DNA from: an uncultured Christensenella sp.
GTDB lineage: Bacteria; Bacillota; Clostridia; Christensenellales; Borkfalkiaceae
Length of the DNA: 64,000 bases
NCBI GenBank assembly: GCA_910579525.1
Contig: CAJTUK010000003.1
Span: 124,001 to 188,000, forward strand
Direction: 5' to 3'
The first letter of the stretch is position 1, and each line of letters opens with the position of its first letter. This document shows, piece by piece, positions 50,648-59,056 of the stretch. Both the position numbers and the translations under genes were made by a program. The notes beneath the pieces are model-generated. The model had not been told where the DNA came from. It saw only the letters and a list, made by a program, of their open reading frames with translations, and did no database searches.

Positions 50648-51601
50648 ATGATCGAAATGGATATGCCCAAAATCTCGGTTGAGGAAAACGACGACCGCGC
50701 CTATGCGAAGATAGTCGTAGAACCTCTCGAAAAGGGCTTCGGTCTTACGATAGGCAACTGCCTGCGAAGAATACTCCTGTCCGCACTGCCCGGCGCGGCG
50801 GCTCAGGGTATTAGATTTTTGGACGGCAGCGTCAAACACGAGTTTTCCGCTATTGCGGGCGTTAAAGAAGACGTAACCGAAATAATTCTCAATATCAAAT
50901 CGCTTGCAATCAAAACTTCGGTTACCGATTCGGATTACGTAAAGGTGATTCACCTCTACAAACAAGGTCCCTGCGAAGTAAAGGCGAGCGATATATCAGA
51001 CGACGCCGAAATAGAAATTATAAACGGCGATCAGCACATCTGCACCATAGACGCAGGCGGCAAAATCGATATGGAAATAACCATAGGTCGCGGCAGAGGC
51101 TACAAGGGGGCGGATCATACCCGCACCGAGCTCGTGGATTATATCCCCGTAGACAGCATCTATACGCCCGTTAAAAAGGTGAACTATTCGGTTGAAAACA
51201 CCCGCGTCGGTCAGAATACGGACTACGACAAACTCACTTTGGAAGTTTGGACAAACGGAGCGTTCAGCGCGAAAGAAATAGTTTCTTTGGCGGCTAAAAT
51301 AATGCAGGACCATATTTCTCTGTTCGTCGATTTGTCAGACACCATCAAGGGTTTGGATATTCTCGTCAAAAACGAAGACGACAAGCAGGCAAAAATTCTC
51401 GCTATGGCAATAGAAGACATGGACCTTTCCGTGCGCTCCTACAACTGCTTAAAGCGCGCAAACATTCACACGGTGGAAGATCTCACGAGAAAAACCGAAG
51501 ACGAAATGCTCAAGGTGAGAAACCTCGGCAGAAAGTCTCTCGACGAAGTTATTTTAAAACTCAACTCGTACGGACTTTCATTATCAAACAAGGAGGACTA
51601 A
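50648..51601 (+). CDS. rpoA: RNA polymerase alpha subunit
   Basis: 317 residues. N-terminal assembly domain (EPLEKGFGLTIGNCLRRILLSALPGAAAQGIRF) and C-terminal DNA/activator-binding domain (LDLSVRSYNCLKRANIHTVEDLT type, then VRNLGRKSLDEVILKL). TAGGAGG before ATG. rplQ follows 3 bp later. Confidence 0.98.
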   Translation: MIEMDMPKISVEENDDRAYAKIVVEPLEKGFGLTIGNCLRRILLSALPGAAAQGIRFLDGSVKHEFSAIAGVKEDVTEIILNIKSLAIKTSVTDSDYVKVIHLYKQGPCEVKASDISDDAEIEIINGDQHICTIDAGGKIDMEITIGRGRGYKGADHTRTELVDYIPVDSIYTPVKKVNYSVENTRVGQNTDYDKLTLEVWTNGAFSAKEIVSLAAKIMQDHISLFVDLSDTIKGLDILVKNEDDKQAKILAMAIEDMDLSVRSYNCLKRANIHTVEDLTRKTEDEMLKVRNLGRKSLDEVILKLNSYGLSLSNKED

Positions 51602-51604
51602 CAA

Positions 51605-52111
51605 ATGCCCGGTAAATTAGGAAGAACGGCAGAGCAAAGAGAAGCTCTTTTAAGAAATCAGGCGTCCGAGCTCCTTTGGTACGGTAAAATAACCACCACC
51701 AAGGCAAAGGCGAAAGAACTTCAATCCTACGTTGAAAAGATAATAACCAAAGCTATAAAGGTATACGACGACAACGTTGAGTTCGACGTTGTCAAAACCG
51801 ATAAAAAAGGCAAGGAAGTCAAAGAAAAGGGCGTTAAAGACAGCGCTAAAAAGCTCGCTGCACGTCGCTTGATAATGAGCAAACTCCGCGATTTGCAGGA
51901 AGTTAAGCCCTTTGCCGAAAAGAAATCGGAATTCAAGGCGAGAACGGGCGACATTCAGCACCCGCTCATGGAAAAACTTTTCAACGAAATAGCTCCAAAG
52001 TACGCTCAACGCGCCGAAGAACTCGGTCAGGGCGGCGGATATACGAGGATTTACACCCTCGGTCAGCGCCGCGGCGACGGAGCCGAAGAAGCTATTATAG
52101 AGTTGGTATAA
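51605..52111 (+). CDS. rplQ: Ribosomal protein bL17 with internal insertion
   Basis: 168 residues against about 112-130. Family ends are intact: KLGRTAEQREALLRNQASELL at the start and GGGYTRIYTLGQRRGDGAEEAIIELV at the end. A lysine-rich insertion (about 58-80, FDVVKTDKKGKEVKEKG) and a longer helical part account for the extra length. Last ribosomal gene of the cluster. Confidence 0.96.
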   Translation: MPGKLGRTAEQREALLRNQASELLWYGKITTTKAKAKELQSYVEKIITKAIKVYDDNVEFDVVKTDKKGKEVKEKGVKDSAKKLAARRLIMSKLRDLQEVKPFAEKKSEFKARTGDIQHPLMEKLFNEIAPKYAQRAEELGQGGGYTRIYTLGQRRGDGAEEAIIELV

Positions 52112-52125
52112 TTCACTATGCAATT

Positions 52126-52155
52126 TTAAACGGCGCACGTGTGCGCCGTTTTTCT
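52126..52155 (+). terminator. Terminator of the alpha operon
   Basis: 11-bp stem AAACGGCGCAC / GTGCGCCGTTT with a 2-nt loop and TTTT following. Confidence 0.85.
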
Positions 52156-52183
52156 TTGACATTTTTTTATCGGCGGTTATAAT
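52156..52183 (+). promoter_or_regulatory. Promoter of first small membrane protein
   Basis: TTGACA, 16-bp spacer, TATAAT, directly after the alpha-operon terminator. Confidence 0.75.
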
Positions 52184-52210
52184 ATATTATATATAATAAA
52201 AGGTGATAAA

Positions 52211-52456
52211 ATGGAAGATTTACTCAAAGCTGCGGACGGATTGCCGCTCATAGTCAAAGTTATAATATGCATATTCGCAGACGTTTTTTACGGAATATGC
52301 CGCATAATCAAAGGCGTTGTAAAAAACGACGCCGTGTGGATAATACTCGCCGTGCTCACGGTATTCCCCGGTGCGTTTTTTGTGTGGATTCTCGACCTGA
52401 TATGGGTGCTTACTAAGGGTCACGCCATTCTTACGGGAGAAGAAATGTTCTCTTAA
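52211..52456 (+). CDS. Small two-helix membrane protein A
   Basis: 81 residues with two hydrophobic segments (about 13-35 and 44-68) and the motif WILDLIWVLTKGHAIL near the end. Reminiscent of the YqaE/Pmp3 group of small hydrophobic stress proteins, but not a clear member. AAAGGTG before ATG. Related to the next gene by its C-terminal helix pattern. Function unknown. Confidence 0.65.
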   Translation: MEDLLKAADGLPLIVKVIICIFADVFYGICRIIKGVVKNDAVWIILAVLTVFPGAFFVWILDLIWVLTKGHAILTGEEMFS

Positions 52457-52485
52457 TTTGCGGGCGATATATTGCACGATTTGTA

Positions 52486-52513
52486 TTGACATATTTTGCC
52501 TGTATGATATAAT
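52486..52513 (+). promoter_or_regulatory. Promoter of second small membrane protein
   Basis: TTGACA, 16-bp spacer, TATAAT; separate from the previous promoter although only one small gene lies between. Confidence 0.75.
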
Positions 52514-52548
52514 ATATATATAAATTATAAAATAAAGGAGTTTTCAAA

Positions 52549-52773
52549 ATGGCAGCTAAAAAAGGCGATTATTTCGGTCTTCCTTACATCGTGAGCGTTA
52601 TATGCGCGATTATCCCCTTCACTGCGTGGATTTTCGGTGCGATTACCCGCATTATGGAAGGTAAAATCATTGCGGGCATCATCCGCCTTATCGGATTGGG
52701 CTTCATCCTTTGGGTTGTTGACCTCATTCTTATGATTGTCAGCAAACACATTCTTCGTCTTATCAACATCTGA
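52549..52773 (+). CDS. Small two-helix membrane protein B
   Basis: 74 residues, basic N-terminus, two hydrophobic segments (about 12-32 and 40-65), ending LGFILWVVDLILMIVSKHIL, which parallels protein A (VWILDLIWVLTKGHAIL). The two are probably paralogues with separate promoters. AAAGGAG before ATG. No family recognised with confidence. Confidence 0.7.
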   Translation: MAAKKGDYFGLPYIVSVICAIIPFTAWIFGAITRIMEGKIIAGIIRLIGLGFILWVVDLILMIVSKHILRLINI

Positions 52774-52790
52774 TTGAGCGAATTGAAAAC

Positions 52791-52825
52791 AAAAATCCCC
52801 TTGCTTATGCAGGGGGATTTTTTAT
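52791..52825. terminator. Terminator between converging genes
   Basis: AAAAATCCCC / GGGGGATTTTT with an 11-nt loop, usable from both sides (membrane protein B and the minus-strand phosphodiesterase). Confidence 0.8.
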
Positions 52826-52842
52826 GCCGCCGTTTGGTAACT

Positions 52843-53370
52843 TTACGCCTTGTATTTATCGTAAACGTTGCCGTCGAAATCCTTAAATAAAAATGTTCCG
52901 TTATCGTACAGAATATAACCGTGCGGACTGTTTTCTTTGGGCAACGAAACAGACCCCGGATTGAGGTGAATATATCCGCAACTTTCTTTAAGCGGTACAT
53001 GCGTGTGCCCCGTGAGGTAAATGTCCCCGCCGTTCATGGGCGGGACGTTCCTGTGCCCATGCGAAAGGCAAAAATTGAGTCCGTCGGCGCATATGTAAGC
53101 ATAGTCCGAAGAAACGTTGAACGGTAAAACCATCTGGTCGACCTCGCTGTCGCAGTTGCCGCGCACGCAAATTATTTTGTCCTTTATAGTCGAAAGAAGC
53201 TCCACGACCTTCGCGGGGGCGTAGCCGTCGGGCAAAGGATTGCGCGGGCCGTGATAAAGCAAATCGCCCAATAAAAGCAGTTTTTCCGCCCGTTCGCTCT
53301 CGAAGGCGTCAACGAGTTTTTTGCACCACTCCGCCGAACCGTGTATGTCGGAAGCGATTATAAATCTCAT
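52843..53370 (-). CDS. YfcE-like metallophosphodiesterase
   Basis: 175 residues. Metal site motifs in order: ASDIHG, LGDLLYHGPRNPLP, RGNCD, SHGH and GHTHVP, matching YfcE/MJ0936-type phosphodiesterases. Cleaves artificial phosphodiesters in studied members; the natural substrate is unclear. Overlaps the upstream HAD gene by 4 bases, so both are co-translated. Confidence 0.9.
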   Translation of the reverse strand: MRFIIASDIHGSAEWCKKLVDAFESERAEKLLLLGDLLYHGPRNPLPDGYAPAKVVELLSTIKDKIICVRGNCDSEVDQMVLPFNVSSDYAYICADGLNFCLSHGHRNVPPMNGGDIYLTGHTHVPLKESCGYIHLNPGSVSLPKENSPHGYILYDNGTFLFKDFDGNVYDKYKA

Positions 53371-54158
53371 TTTAATATTTCCTCCAATCTTTTTATTACG
53401 CCGAACTCCGCGTTGGATAAAAGCTCGCTCTTAAAAGTTTTTTTCAGTTCATAAAAGGCGTTTGCGGTTACGTACGGGTGCCCGCACTCCGATAGCATCT
53501 CAAAATCGTTCATATGGTCGCCGTATGCCTCGCATTCGTCTTTTTTTACGCCCAACTCGCGCATAAGTTCTTTCAGCGCCGTTCCCTTGTGCGCGGACCG
53601 TGCGGAAACGTCCAGCCAGTCGTAGCCCGAAACTATCGTGCGCAACCCGTCAAGTCGCGGTGCAAGCAACGGTCCGCCGTGCGTCGCGCAGGGCGGGTAT
53701 TCGTCCCAGACCGATATTTTAATTACGCTAACGCTATCCGCTATGTCGTTAAGGCTGTCGACCTTTTTGCTCGAAGAATAAGATTTTTCAACCGTTTCTA
53801 TAAATTTTGCGTTGTCCGCGTCGTAATACGCGCAGTCTGCGCAGGATAAAAGGGGATAAAGCCCATTTATTTTTTTAACTTCTCCCAACGCGCGCGCAAC
53901 GCCGTCGCGAGGGGTGGGGTAAGAATAAATTACGTCGCCCTTAAACCATACCAGCCCGCCGTTTTCGGCGATTATGGCTATTTTATCGAGTACGGGTTCA
54001 AAAGTCTTTTTCAGGTTCGGCAACTGTCTTCCGCTCGCGGGCGCGAAAACTATTCCCCTTTCATAAAGTTTTTCTATAAGCGGAAAAGTTTCTTCGGGCA
54101 GTCCCTTGTGCGGGGGCAGAAGAGTCCCGTCAAGATCGGAAGCAATCAATTTTAACAT
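53367..54158 (-). CDS. HAD-superfamily (Cof-type) phosphatase
   Basis: 263 residues. Motif I SDLDGTLLP at the N-terminus, a C2b-type cap, motif III/IV near the end AYGDHMNDFEML. Dephosphorylates sugar phosphates or flavin-type compounds in relatives. The start codon lies 6 nt after TATAAT with no Shine-Dalgarno: a predicted leaderless mRNA. The stop overlaps the YfcE-like start. Confidence 0.9.
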   Translation of the reverse strand: MLKLIASDLDGTLLPPHKGLPEETFPLIEKLYERGIVFAPASGRQLPNLKKTFEPVLDKIAIIAENGGLVWFKGDVIYSYPTPRDGVARALGEVKKINGLYPLLSCADCAYYDADNAKFIETVEKSYSSSKKVDSLNDIADSVSVIKISVWDEYPPCATHGGPLLAPRLDGLRTIVSGYDWLDVSARSAHKGTALKELMRELGVKKDECEAYGDHMNDFEMLSECGHPYVTANAFYELKKTFKSELLSNAEFGVIKRLEEILK

Positions 54159-54164
54159 ACGCCA

Positions 54165-54193
54165 ATTATACCGCCGCGGGCGTTTTTTGTCAA
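54165..54193 (-). promoter_or_regulatory. Promoter of HAD-YfcE operon, predicted leaderless
   Basis: Minus strand: TTGACA (54188-54193), 17-bp spacer, TATAAT (54165-54170), TGGCGT, ATG. A perfect consensus promoter with only 6 bp to the start codon. Confidence 0.75.
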
Positions 54194-54197
54194 TCCG

Positions 54198-55619
54198 TCA
54201 GATAAGCGGCGAAAAAAAGCGCAATAAAAATCTTGCAAAACTTTTCCCGTGCGAAAGTCTGCCGTGCGTAACTTCCTGCGACAACGCAAGGCACACGTTA
54301 AAGTCCAGCTCCGCCTGATCGGCGATATCCCGACCGAACAGAGCGCCGCATTCGTAGTTAAAGTGGGTGGAGCGGAAGTCGAAGTTATAGCTCCCCGTAA
54401 AAACCGACCCGTCGCATATAACGCTTTTAGCGTGCATAAATCCCGGCGTATATTCGTAAACTTTAACGCCGCCCGTTTTAAGTTCGTGCGCGAAGGCTTT
54501 CGATACTTCGAAGGCGTATTTTTTGTCGGGTATATGCGGGATAATAATTTTGACGTCTACGCCCCGCCGCGCGGTGAATATGAGCGCGGATTTCAACTTA
54601 TCGCTTAAACTCAAATACGGGGTGAATATATGCACCCGCTCCCTCGCCGAACAGATAGCCGAAACAAACGCGTCCTCCGCGAACACCCTGTCGGGCGGAC
54701 TGTCGTAAAACGGCAGACAACGGAAATGTTCGTTTTCACGCGAGTCGGGAACCCGCATTTCGTGGCTTCCGTTCCACATGGACAAAAACATTCCCTCAAA
54801 AATTTTAGCGGCGCTTCCGTAAACCGCCACGCCCGTATCCTTCCAGTACCCGTACGGGGAAGAGATGTTCGCGTATTCGTCGGCAAGGTTCACTCCGCCG
54901 GTAAAGGCGGTTTCGCCGTCCACGCAGATAATTTTTCTGTGGTCGCGCAGGTTGATTTTCGAGTGCGCCAGCGGCACCAGCTTGTGGAATATCTTAACTT
55001 CCGCGCCCAACGCTTTGAGCGCTTTCAAATCTCTTTTCCCGAGCCTGAAAGCGGAACCCACGCCGTCGCATATTATCTTGACTTCCGCGCCGTTTTTTAT
55101 AGCCGTTTCTATCGCCTCGCAAAAGGCGGTGTAAACGTGCCCGCGCGAGATTATAAAAAACTCTGCATATACGCTCTTTTTCGCATTTTTTACGCTCGAT
55201 ATTGCCGATTTAAACAGTTCGTTCCCGTTTTTAAAATACGCCGCACGCAAATAACTCGCCTCCGCGGCGCCGCAAAAGGCGTTGGCGGCGGCAGGCAACC
55301 CCAGATCCGTCGGTCCTGTAACTTTCAAAACCGCGCACGGTTTGCTTCTTACGGAAGCGAGCAGATATATAAGCGCCCCCGCAACGGGCACGGCGGCTAT
55401 AATCACAAACCACACGCATTTTACTTCCGGCGCGCCGCGCCTGTTGAATAAAACGGTTGCCGAAACCGCCGAAAGCAGCCATATTAACACGAGCGCCGCC
55501 GCAACGGGCAAAAAGGCGGGTATATACAGGCATAAAAAAATAATTGCGGCAACCTGCGCCGCAATCAATAAAATTATCCAAAAATTCGATTTTAAAATTA
55601 TACTAAAGAATTTGCGCAT
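54198..55619 (-). CDS. cls: Cardiolipin synthase (phospholipase D family)
   Basis: 473 residues. Start set at ATG 55619, where two membrane helices begin (about 10-50); the longer frame upstream runs into the dehydrogenase gene and is basic nonsense. Two HKD motifs: HSKINLRD with DHRKIICVDG, and HAKSVICD with GSYN. Condenses two phosphatidylglycerols to cardiolipin at the membrane. Starts 17 bp after the dehydrogenase gene on the same strand. Confidence 0.92.
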   Translation of the reverse strand: MRKFFSIILKSNFWIILLIAAQVAAIIFLCLYIPAFLPVAAALVLIWLLSAVSATVLFNRRGAPEVKCVWFVIIAAVPVAGALIYLLASVRSKPCAVLKVTGPTDLGLPAAANAFCGAAEASYLRAAYFKNGNELFKSAISSVKNAKKSVYAEFFIISRGHVYTAFCEAIETAIKNGAEVKIICDGVGSAFRLGKRDLKALKALGAEVKIFHKLVPLAHSKINLRDHRKIICVDGETAFTGGVNLADEYANISSPYGYWKDTGVAVYGSAAKIFEGMFLSMWNGSHEMRVPDSRENEHFRCLPFYDSPPDRVFAEDAFVSAICSARERVHIFTPYLSLSDKLKSALIFTARRGVDVKIIIPHIPDKKYAFEVSKAFAHELKTGGVKVYEYTPGFMHAKSVICDGSVFTGSYNFDFRSTHFNYECGALFGRDIADQAELDFNVCLALSQEVTHGRLSHGKSFARFLLRFFSPLI

Positions 55620-55636
55620 AGATAAAACGCGCAGGA

Positions 55637-56656
55637 CTATATAATCATTTTGAAAATAGTGAGCTTGTTTCGCGTCGTTACGGGGTTTTCGGCTCTTTCT
55701 TTCAAAACGTCGGCGGGGCTGCAATCGGTAAGCAGTTCCTTCTCGAAGCGGTCTATATTTACCGCGCCGTGCACCAGCATGTTTATTATCGCGCCCGTAT
55801 AGCCGAACGAATCGCAAACGCCCTTTACGGTCATGTTCTTTTCGAGCACGTCGTTGGCTGAAAGGTTGGCGTTTATAACGGAATTACAGCTCAAAATAAG
55901 CGTTCTTCCGTTGCCTACCAGTCTCGAAGCCAGCGATATTGGCAGACGCGAAGAAGCGATGTAAATCACCGCGTCGCACAAATTTCCGCTCGTGGCGCTC
56001 ATAACGTTGGCGTCAAGCTCTTCGTCGGCGGGGAAGGCGTAAAACACGCCGTATTTTTTGGCTCTTTCGAGGTTTGCGGGATTATTGTCTATAACAACCG
56101 GTATTATTTTGTGATAGAGCAATACCTGCGCCGTGACTATTCCGTTGAAATCCGCTCCTATTACGGCGACTCTCTGTCCTGCGGAAAGATTGAGTTGGTC
56201 ATAAACATTTTCCGCAATTCCAACGTTTTCTATACAGAGCGCGTGATAGTCGTCTACCGAATCGGGCAAGGGGGCAACTTCGTTATAGTTGCATACCACA
56301 AAGTCGCGCATAAAGCCGTCGAAATCCCGCCCTGCGGAAATAAACGACGTGCAGTCTTTGCCTTTGCCGCTCTTGCACGGCAAACACTCGCCGCAGGCGC
56401 GCCACGGTTCCAGATATACGCGCATGCCCTTTTCTATGCCGTAACAGCTTTCGCCCGCTTCGGTAACTATGCCTATCGCGGCTCTGCCGGGTATAACGGG
56501 GTAATTTGCGCGGAGCGAACCGTCGTAAAGCAGTTCGTCGAATTGAGTGAGCAAAAGGTGCGAAACCTTAACCTTTACCTGCTCGGGCGAAACCGAAGTC
56601 GCGCTCTGGGGTTCGTTTACGAGGTTTTTAACGCCTTTTAAAATCCAATTTTCCAT
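55637..56656 (-). CDS. Medium-chain dehydrogenase/reductase lacking catalytic zinc ligands
   Basis: 339 residues of the alcohol dehydrogenase (MDR) superfamily. Structural zinc Cys are kept (CGECLPCKSGKGKDC, about 92-106). The catalytic His-Glu is replaced (PGRAAIG where PGHEFVG is usual) and the early catalytic Cys is absent (TQFDELLYDG). Nucleotide-binding domain AVIGADFNGIV replaces GxGxxG. A reductase or a non-catalytic role is possible. Near-leaderless: TATAAT ends 12 bp before ATG and there is no ribosome site. Confidence 0.82.
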   Translation of the reverse strand: MENWILKGVKNLVNEPQSATSVSPEQVKVKVSHLLLTQFDELLYDGSLRANYPVIPGRAAIGIVTEAGESCYGIEKGMRVYLEPWRACGECLPCKSGKGKDCTSFISAGRDFDGFMRDFVVCNYNEVAPLPDSVDDYHALCIENVGIAENVYDQLNLSAGQRVAVIGADFNGIVTAQVLLYHKIIPVVIDNNPANLERAKKYGVFYAFPADEELDANVMSATSGNLCDAVIYIASSRLPISLASRLVGNGRTLILSCNSVINANLSANDVLEKNMTVKGVCDSFGYTGAIINMLVHGAVNIDRFEKELLTDCSPADVLKERAENPVTTRNKLTIFKMII

Positions 56657-56668
56657 AGCTTATTGACC

Positions 56669-56697
56669 ATTATACGCTTTCGCCGCGGTTTTTGCAA
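56669..56697 (-). promoter_or_regulatory. Promoter of dehydrogenase-cls operon
   Basis: Minus strand TTGCAA, 17-bp spacer, TATAAT; the predicted leader is only about 5 nt. Confidence 0.6.
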
Positions 56698-56775
56698 CTA
56701 AAAAACGGAAAATTTAGCTTTTTGAAAGTTTTTACTCCAAATTGACAAAAAATCGTTTTCGGCGTTAAAAATAAA

Positions 56776-56804
56776 TTGACTAACTAAAACCGTTGTTATA
56801 TAAT
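56776..56804 (+). promoter_or_regulatory. Promoter of rpmE
   Basis: TTGACT, 17-bp spacer, TATAAT, about 57 bp before ATG 56861. Confidence 0.78.
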
Positions 56805-56860
56805 AGTAAAGCTAACGAAAAAATTTTGAAGCCGAATATAAAACAAGCGAGGTGAAAGGT

Positions 56861-57064
56861 ATGAAACCCGATATACATCCCGAATATCACGAGGTAACCG
56901 TCGTATGCGCCTGCGGAGCTACGTTTAAAACGGGTACGACGAAAAACGTTGAAACTTTAAAGGTTGATATCTGCAACAAATGCCATCCTTTCTTTACGGG
57001 CAAGCAGAAGCTGGTGGATACCGGCGGCCGCGTTGAGAAGTTCAACAAAAAATACAAACTTTAA
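56861..57064 (+). CDS. rpmE: Ribosomal protein bL31, zinc form
   Basis: 67 residues from ATG 56861 (GAGGTGA upstream; an in-frame GTG three codons earlier is rejected). MKPDIHPEYHEVTVVCACG and the later CNKCHPFFTG give four Cys, the zinc-binding form. First gene of the rpmE-prmC-prfA group. Confidence 0.96.
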   Translation: MKPDIHPEYHEVTVVCACGATFKTGTTKNVETLKVDICNKCHPFFTGKQKLVDTGGRVEKFNKKYKL

Positions 57065-57073
57065 AAATTTACG

Positions 57074-57110
57074 AGCTCCAAACACCCTTTGGAGCTTATT
57101 TACTTTTTTT
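57074..57110 (+). terminator. Partial terminator between rpmE and the fusion gene
   Basis: 9-bp stem AGCTCCAAA / TTTGGAGCT, 5-nt loop, then TATTTACTTTTTTT. Could reduce read-through from rpmE. Confidence 0.65.
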
Positions 57111-57131
57111 CAAAACGGATTTTAGCGGAAA

Positions 57132-58964
57132 ATGGCGGAAAAGAAAGTTAAAAAAGAAAAGAAAAACAAAAAGTGCGGCACTTATATAGGCGGTCAGGCC
57201 GTTTTGGAAGGCGTCATGATGATGGGCAGAACGTGCATGGCTACCGCCGTGCGCGACCCGTCGGGCGAAATTCAGGTTGAAGCAAAGCGTCTCAATAAGA
57301 GCGAGGGCGTCAAAAAGGCGAGTAAAATCCCCTTTGTTCGCGGCGTTATCAACCTTGTCGGTTCGCTTATTTTGGGCACCCGTACTTTAATGCGCTCGGC
57401 TAACGTGTACGGCGAAGACGAGGAAGAGGGCGGCAAAATCCAGAAGTGGTTCGCCGAAAAATTCAAAGTGAGCGTAATGGAAGTGCTCACTTACTTTTCC
57501 GCGTTTTTGGGCGTGTTGCTCGCGCTGGGCATATTCATTTTATTGCCCCGTTTTATAATTTCGCTCATTCCCGCGGTTCAGGGCAACGTTTGGGAATACG
57601 TCCTTCTGGGAGTGTTCAAGCTCCTCATTTTTCTTGCGTATTTGGGGCTCATTCTGTTTTTGAAAGATATCCGCCGCCTCTATCAGTATCACGGCGCGGA
57701 ACACAAAACAATAAACGCGTTCGAGCGCGGGGTGGAGCTTACGCCCAAAAAAGTAAAAGAGTGCTCGCGCATACACGACAGATGCGGGACTTCGTTCCTC
57801 TTCATAGTTCTGTTCGTAAACATAGTAATAATTTCGCTCGTAACGTGGGCGTTCCACACCTACGTTTTCAGCGTGGACAATTCGGTTGCGAGGTTTTTTA
57901 TAAATCTCGGCATAGAACTCGTGCTTTTGCCGCTCATTGCGGGTATTTCTTACGAGATTTTAAAGTTTTTGGCTAAATTCGACAACAAGTTCGTAAACTT
58001 TTTCAAAGCTCCCGGTATGCTTCTGCAAAAGACGATGACCACGCGCGAACCCGACGACGATATGATAGAAGTGGCGATCGCCGCGTTCAAAAAGGTGCTT
58101 GAAATGGATAACGACGAAAGCGTGCCCGAAACCGAATTCGTGACCGCCGGCATACTTTCAAAGATGCTTGAAAAAACGAAAAAAGAATTTGCGGAAAAAG
58201 AAATCGACGAAAGCGACGCGGAGTGGATATACGCGTTGGTGCTCGACGTTAAGCGCAGCGAACTTAAAACCGAGCGCACCGTAAAACCGTCGGAAAGCAA
58301 AAAAATAAGAGAGATAGTAGAAAAGCGGCTCGCAGGCAGACCGCTTTGGTACATAATAGGAGACACCGAGTTTTACGGTTGCAATATCCGCGTTGACGAA
58401 AGAGCTTTGATTCCCCGCCCGGAAACCGAAATTCTTGCCGACAGCGTGGTTAAAAGCGCCGAAAACGGCGATAAAATTCTCGATATGTGCACGGGTTCGG
58501 GTTGCATAGCCGTATCCGTTGCAAAAGCTTTGCAAAATAAAGAAGTCACGGTTACGGGCGCCGACGTCTCGGACGCGGCTATAATGCTCGCAAAAGAAAA
58601 CGCGAAGTTAAACGGCGTGAGCGTTAACTTTATTCAGAGCGATTTGTTTGCCGGCGTGCGCGGCAGGTTCAACATAATAGTTTGCAATCCGCCATATATA
58701 AAGAGCGGAGAAATCCCCTTTATTCAAAAGGAAGTGCGCGAGCACGAACCCCGTGTGGCGCTTGACGGGGGCGAAGACGGACTTGACTTTTATCGCCGTA
58801 TCGCCAAAGACGTGCGCAGTTATCTCGTAAAAGACGGCATGCTCATTATGGAGTGCGGCGAGGGGCAGGCAAACGATATTTTGCAAATTTTCCCAAAACG
58901 CGAGTACGCCATAGTTTTAAAAGACCTTGCAGGGGTTGACAGATTCGTCAAAATAGTATTTTAA
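57132..58964 (+). CDS. prmC: DUF1385 membrane protein fused to release-factor methyltransferase PrmC
   Basis: 610 residues in one uninterrupted frame. Residues about 15-310 are DUF1385 (YIGGQAVLEGVMMMGRTCMATAVR, membrane helices near 118-140, 155-180, 215-240 and 255-275, YHGAEHKTINAFERG). Residues about 325-610 are PrmC/HemK, which methylates the GGQ glutamine of RF1/RF2. It has a helical N-domain, GRPLWYIIGDTEFYG, SAM site DMCTGSGCIAV and NPPY at 519-522. The two genes are usually separate neighbours. The next gene encodes the substrate RF1. GCGGAAA before ATG is weak. Confidence 0.93.
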   Translation: MAEKKVKKEKKNKKCGTYIGGQAVLEGVMMMGRTCMATAVRDPSGEIQVEAKRLNKSEGVKKASKIPFVRGVINLVGSLILGTRTLMRSANVYGEDEEEGGKIQKWFAEKFKVSVMEVLTYFSAFLGVLLALGIFILLPRFIISLIPAVQGNVWEYVLLGVFKLLIFLAYLGLILFLKDIRRLYQYHGAEHKTINAFERGVELTPKKVKECSRIHDRCGTSFLFIVLFVNIVIISLVTWAFHTYVFSVDNSVARFFINLGIELVLLPLIAGISYEILKFLAKFDNKFVNFFKAPGMLLQKTMTTREPDDDMIEVAIAAFKKVLEMDNDESVPETEFVTAGILSKMLEKTKKEFAEKEIDESDAEWIYALVLDVKRSELKTERTVKPSESKKIREIVEKRLAGRPLWYIIGDTEFYGCNIRVDERALIPRPETEILADSVVKSAENGDKILDMCTGSGCIAVSVAKALQNKEVTVTGADVSDAAIMLAKENAKLNGVSVNFIQSDLFAGVRGRFNIIVCNPPYIKSGEIPFIQKEVREHEPRVALDGGEDGLDFYRRIAKDVRSYLVKDGMLIMECGEGQANDILQIFPKREYAIVLKDLAGVDRFVKIVF

Positions 58965-59056
58965 TTTTAAGCTGCGCAATCCGGAACGCGTTTTCGGGTT
59001 GCGTACTCAATTTACGCAAATTTACGGCTCGCACGGGTTTTTGTGAGGTAACATAG

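Noticed and set aside
55620..55817. Longer N-terminus for cardiolipin synthase
   Set aside because: It lies inside the dehydrogenase gene and has a random basic composition; the membrane helices begin at 55619.
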